Assembly: GCF_002479325.1 (NCBI RefSeq)
Contig: NZ_DLMO01000131.1
Coordinates: 1 to 25,203, forward strand
Direction: 5' to 3'
DNA: 25,203 bases
Source: Brevundimonas sp. UBA7534
GTDB taxonomy: Bacteria > Pseudomonadota > Alphaproteobacteria > Caulobacterales > Caulobacteraceae
Below are positions 22,803-25,203 of the stretch, piece by piece. The position numbers were made by a program, and so were the translations under genes. Positions within the stretch are counted from its first letter, which is position 1. Each line of letters opens with the position of its first letter. The notes under the pieces are model-generated. The model did not search any database. It had not been told where the DNA came from and saw nothing but the letters and a program-made list of their open reading frames with translations.

Positions 22803-23608
22803 TGGACTTCCTCTCCTCCCCCGAACTCGTCAGTCAACTCACCGCCTTGGGCCAGGTTCTGCTGATGGACCTGGTGCTGGCCGGCGACAACGCCGTGGCC
22901 GTGGGCCTGGCCGCCGCCGCCCTGCCCCAGGACCAGCGCAAGAAGGCGATCCTGGTGGGCCTGGCCGCCGCCGTGGTGATGCGGATCGGCTTCGCCCTGA
23001 TCACCGTCCAGCTCCTGGCGCTGGTCGGCCTGTTGCTGGCGGGCGGACTGCTGCTGCTGTGGGTGTGCTGGAAGATGTGGCGCGAACTGCGCGAGCAGGC
23101 GACCCACGATCAGGCGGAGGCTGAGGCCGAGTTGCAGCTCGCCATGAGCATCGAGCACGGCACGGGCCCCTCGCCCGAGGAGTTGGGCGTCAAGCGCAAG
23201 TCGTTCGGCGCGGCGCTGGTCCAGATCATGATCGCCGACATCACCATGTCGCTGGACAATGTGCTGGCCGTCGCCGGCGCCGCGCACGAGCATCCGTGGA
23301 TCATGGTCTTTGGCCTGATCCTGTCGATCGCCCTGATGGGCGTGGCCGCCACCTACATCGCCAAGCTGCTGCACCGCTTCCGCTGGATCGGCTACGTCGG
23401 CCTGGTCGTCGTGCTCTACGTGGCCTTGCACATGATCTGGGACGGCGCCCGCCAGGTGGTGGTTCGCACTGGGAATACCGAGCCGTTCAACGCCTCGGCG
23501 CCGGCCTTCCTCGAGATCGGCCCCGAGGAGGCGGCCCACCACCTGGGCCGGCAGCGCGCCGAGGATAGCGCCGCCCCCGCTGCGGCCGAACCGGGCGCCC
23601 CTCAATGA
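22802..23608 (+). CDS. TerC-family membrane protein (YjbE-like)
   Basis: The 268-residue protein has about seven transmembrane helices. Two inverted-topology repeats each carry the family acidic motif: LMDLVLAGDNAVAVG near residue 25 and IADITMSLDNVLAVAG near 150. A charged cytoplasmic loop lies between (about 98-135) and an acidic, Ala/Pro-rich tail follows. TerC/YjbE proteins are implicated in metal export, notably Mn2+ in Bacillus and E. coli relatives, or in tellurium tolerance. Metal export is inferred from family only; no Mn riboswitch (yybP-ykoY) is visible in the 31 bp upstream. It overlaps the following rhodanese gene by ATGA (23605-23608), indicating translational coupling. Confidence 0.9.
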   Translation: MDFLSSPELVSQLTALGQVLLMDLVLAGDNAVAVGLAAAALPQDQRKKAILVGLAAAVVMRIGFALITVQLLALVGLLLAGGLLLLWVCWKMWRELREQATHDQAEAEAELQLAMSIEHGTGPSPEELGVKRKSFGAALVQIMIADITMSLDNVLAVAGAAHEHPWIMVFGLILSIALMGVAATYIAKLLHRFRWIGYVGLVVVLYVALHMIWDGARQVVVRTGNTEPFNASAPAFLEIGPEEAAHHLGRQRAEDSAAPAAAEPGAPQ

Positions 23609-23940
23609 GCGTCGCCGTGGTCTCGGTCGAGGAGGCCGCCGCCTGGCTCCAGGCGGGCGAAGCCGTCCTGATCGACGTTCGCGAACCCGACGAATACGCC
23701 GCCGCTCATATCGAAGGCGCGATCCTGGCCCCGCTCAGCCAGATGCCGGCGGCCTGGCAGGCGTTGGACCTGCCGGCCGACAAGACGATCATCGTCCAAT
23801 GCCTGAAGGGCGGCCGCAGCCACCAGGTCTGCGCCTTCGTCGGCCCGACCGCGGCCGACGGCCAGCCGCTGTTCAACCTGACCGGCGGCATCCAGGCCTG
23901 GCACGCCGCCGGCCTGCCGGTCGTGTTCGCCGAAAGTTAG
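23605..23940 (+). CDS. Rhodanese-like sulfurtransferase (single domain)
   Basis: The 111-residue protein consists of one rhodanese domain: LIDVREPDEYAAAHIEGA (substrate and fold motif), active-site loop beginning at Cys66 (VQCLKGGRSHQVC) and the closing NLTGGIQAWHAAGLPV. Cys66 would carry the persulfide; a second Cys lies seven residues later. It should transfer sulfane sulfur to thiols or cyanide. It is closely similar by eye to the N-terminal domain of the protein starting at 24660. It is coupled to the TerC gene by a 4-bp ATGA overlap and shares TTAG with the convergent AhpD-like gene. Confidence 0.93.
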   Translation: MSVAVVSVEEAAAWLQAGEAVLIDVREPDEYAAAHIEGAILAPLSQMPAAWQALDLPADKTIIVQCLKGGRSHQVCAFVGPTAADGQPLFNLTGGIQAWHAAGLPVVFAES

Positions 23941-24284
23941 GCGGCCTCGGCGAACTGGTCGAAGGCGCGCAGGGCGTCGGCGGCGTACATCAGGGCCGGG
24001 CCGCCGCCCATATAGACGCACATGGCCATGACCTCGGCGACTTCCGCGCGCGTCGCGCCCAGATCCGTCAGCGCCTTGGCGTGAAAGCCGATGCAGCCGT
24101 CGCAACGCTGGCTCACGCCGATAGCCAGGGCGATCATCTCCTTGGTCTTCTTGTCGATCACGCCGTCGGCTGTGGCGCCCTTCGCCAAGGCCGAGAAGGC
24201 CTGCATAGGCTCCGGCTGGGCGCGGCGAAGCTCGCCGATGTAGGTCGAGATATCGCGTGTCAGCGCCGCATAGTCCTTGGCCAC
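23937..24284 (-). CDS. Carboxymuconolactone decarboxylase/AhpD-like protein
   Basis: The 115-residue helical protein has the AhpD-type redox motif EMIALAIGVSQRCDGCIGFH: CxxC (CDGC) followed by a His four residues later. This is typical of the alkylhydroperoxidase side of the carboxymuconolactone decarboxylase family, not of the ring-cleavage enzyme. A thiol-dependent peroxide-reducing or disulfide role is inferred. The start is GTG at 24284 with a strong AAGGAGG 6-7 bp upstream. It is divergent from the ArsR-family gene, sharing a very AT-rich 44-bp intergenic stretch, and so is probably controlled by that regulator. Confidence 0.9.
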   Translation of the reverse strand: MAKDYAALTRDISTYIGELRRAQPEPMQAFSALAKGATADGVIDKKTKEMIALAIGVSQRCDGCIGFHAKALTDLGATRAEVAEVMAMCVYMGGGPALMYAADALRAFDQFAEAA

Positions 24285-24328
24285 GAGAGCCTCCTTTTCA
24301 TTTCGTATTTTTATGATATGATTAAAGC
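24285..24328. promoter_or_regulatory. AT-rich divergent promoter/operator region
   Basis: This 44-bp gap between divergent genes is strikingly AT-rich against the surrounding DNA. It contains CATTTC (24299-24304), matched by GAAATG (24331-24336) just inside the ArsR gene. A direct repeat TATGA TATGA (24312-24321) lies between them. This is a likely operator for the ArsR-family protein. TATGAT (24317-24322) would place transcription start at the regulator's ATG (24329). Confidence 0.55.
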
Positions 24329-24655
24329 ATGAAATGTAAAGACGCCATCGTCATCCAACTCGGCGACGCCCTGCCGCCTCGCGCGGACGAGGCGGCGGAC
24401 TTCCTGAAAAGCCTGGCCAACCCCCATAGATTGCTGATCCTGTGCGCCCTGATCCAAGGCGAACGGAACGTCTCGACGCTGATCGAAGAGACCGGCGTGG
24501 CGCCCACGTCCATGTCGCAGCATCTGTCGAAGCTGAAGGACGAAGGGGTGGTCGACTTCCGCCGCGACCACCGCACCCTGACCTATTTCATCGCCCATCC
24601 GGCGGCGGTCGAGATCATGACCGTGCTCTACGCCCACTTCTGCGCAAAGGACTGA
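24329..24655 (+). CDS. ArsR/SmtB-family repressor, BigR/SqrR/YgaV-like (persulfide sensor candidate)
   Basis: The 108-residue winged-helix protein has the ArsR signature LANPHRLLILCALIQGE, a recognition helix in VAPTSMSQHLSKLKDEG and a wing RRDHRTLTYFI. Metal-site motifs of ArsR (CVC) or SmtB are absent. Instead Cys39 (helix after PHRLLIL) and Cys105 (AHFCAKD) are 66 residues apart, the same spacing as the two persulfide-sensing cysteines of BigR/SqrR. Such repressors form a tetrasulfide bridge with reactive sulfur species and leave DNA. The next gene is a YgaP-like rhodanese starting 4 bp downstream, as in E. coli ygaV-ygaP. Sulfide/persulfide sensing is therefore a strong inference. No Shine-Dalgarno is visible. 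Confidence 0.9.
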   Translation: MKCKDAIVIQLGDALPPRADEAADFLKSLANPHRLLILCALIQGERNVSTLIEETGVAPTSMSQHLSKLKDEGVVDFRRDHRTLTYFIAHPAAVEIMTVLYAHFCAKD

Positions 24656-24659
24656 CCGC

Positions 24660-25203
24660 ATGGTCGACACCATATCCCCCCGTCAGGCGATGGACTGGCT
24701 GGCCTCCGGCCGGGCCGTGCTGATCGACGTGCGCGAACCGGACGAGTTCGCGGCCGGCCACATCCCCTACGCCTTGTCGGCGCCGCTGGCCCGCACGGCG
24801 GCGATCCTGCGAGACATGGACCTGCCCGCCGACCGGACGATCGTGTTTCAATGCCAGAAGGGCGCGCGTGGCGGCCAGGCCTGCGCCGCCATCGGCGCCG
24901 TCGCGCCCGGCGGCCAACTCGTATTTAATCTGGACGGAGGCATCGAAGCCTGGAGCCGCGAGGGCCTGCCCGTCGTCGGCGCGACACCGGGCGGGCCGCC
25001 GATTTCGATCTTCCGCCAAGTGCAGATCGTCGTCGGCCTGCTGGTGACGCTGGGCGTCATGGCAGGCTTCGCGCTCCACCCCGTCGGCTTTATCGTCGCC
25101 GGGCTGTTCGGCGCGGCGCTGGCCACGGCGGGCGTGACGGGTTGGTGCGGCCTGGCGATGTTGCTGGGTCAGGCGCCCTGGAACCGCCTAGGGTCCGTAC
25201 TCA
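24660..25203 (+). CDS. YgaP-like rhodanese with C-terminal membrane domain (3' end outside window)
   Basis: The frame is open to the last base, with 181 codons visible. An N-terminal rhodanese domain (about 5-110) has VLIDVREPDEFAAGHI, the active-site loop at Cys65 (FQCQKGARGGQAC) and FNLDGGIEAWSREGLPV. It is followed by a linker (ATPGGPPISIF) and two transmembrane helices (VQIVVGLLVTLGVMAGFALH and VGFIVAGLFGAALATAGVTG), then the WCGLAMLLG.APWNR end typical of DUF2892-type tails. This is the architecture of YgaP, a membrane sulfurtransferase. It begins 4 bp after the ArsR-family stop, so the two form one operon. Only a short C-terminal piece, if anything, should be missing. Confidence 0.92.
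   Translation, partial: MVDTISPRQAMDWLASGRAVLIDVREPDEFAAGHIPYALSAPLARTAAILRDMDLPADRTIVFQCQKGARGGQACAAIGAVAPGGQLVFNLDGGIEAWSREGLPVVGATPGGPPISIFRQVQIVVGLLVTLGVMAGFALHPVGFIVAGLFGAALATAGVTGWCGLAMLLGQAPWNRLGSVL

Overview
The window is high-GC, gene-dense bacterial DNA and reads as a chromosome segment of an alphaproteobacterium, most likely family Caulobacteraceae (Brevundimonas or a close relative). This is judged from protein character, a GC content I estimate at about 67%, GCTA-type -10 elements and a CtrA-like box; no database search was run. Nearly all of it is core genome. I see no rRNA, CRISPR array, transposase, prophage or plasmid gene.

Layout. (1) 1-2853, plus strand: 3' part of cvpA, purF and an SDR oxidoreductase. 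(2) 7160-2850, minus strand: a YfgM-like TPR membrane protein, bamB, der and a NUDIX hydrolase, with the same yfgM-bamB-der order as in Escherichia coli. (3) 9544-7239, minus strand: a DUF6249-like membrane protein, an ECF sigma factor, an overlapping two-helix membrane protein (possible anti-sigma factor) and panB. (4) 9747-11365, plus strand: DUF2188, DUF423 and proline iminopeptidase. (5) 12479-11512, minus strand: rplJ-rplL with a long leader, ended by a strong terminator. (6) 12798-15734: GST, DUF2059, NUDIX and AI-2E-family genes lying between rplJL and rplKA. (7) 21734-15895, minus strand: tRNA-Tyr, tRNA-Gly, tuf, a tiny lipoprotein gene, a CNNM/CBS/CorC protein, tRNA-Trp, secE, nusG, rplK and rplA. 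This is a stretched form of the classical tufB-secE-nusG-rplKAJL-rpoBC block. (8) 21886-25203, plus strand except one gene: rlmB, a TerC-family membrane protein, a rhodanese, a divergent AhpD-like protein, an ArsR-family regulator with the cysteine spacing of persulfide sensors, and a rhodanese-membrane fusion (YgaP-like) running off the end.

How the genes fit together. The central block serves translation and secretion: EF-Tu, three tRNAs, L1, L7/L12, L10, L11, NusG and SecE. YfgM/BamB/Der serve envelope biogenesis and ribosome assembly, and RlmB modifies 23S rRNA. The right end looks like a small sulfur-stress module: a redox-thiol repressor next to two rhodaneses and a CxxC peroxidase-like protein.

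Most interesting points. A 44-codon lipoprotein gene at 19807-19941 sits behind an exact EcfG/SigT-type promoter (GGAAC-N16-CGTT) and a one-mismatch CtrA box. A 24-bp exact duplicate of the tuf 3' end lies 75 bp past the real one, in a palindrome-rich spacer. The ribosomal cluster is split by four unrelated genes, and rpoB does not follow rplL. The rplK leader holds a hairpin that encloses a decoy Shine-Dalgarno-ATG. I found no clearly new multi-gene system; the findings are regulatory and structural details.
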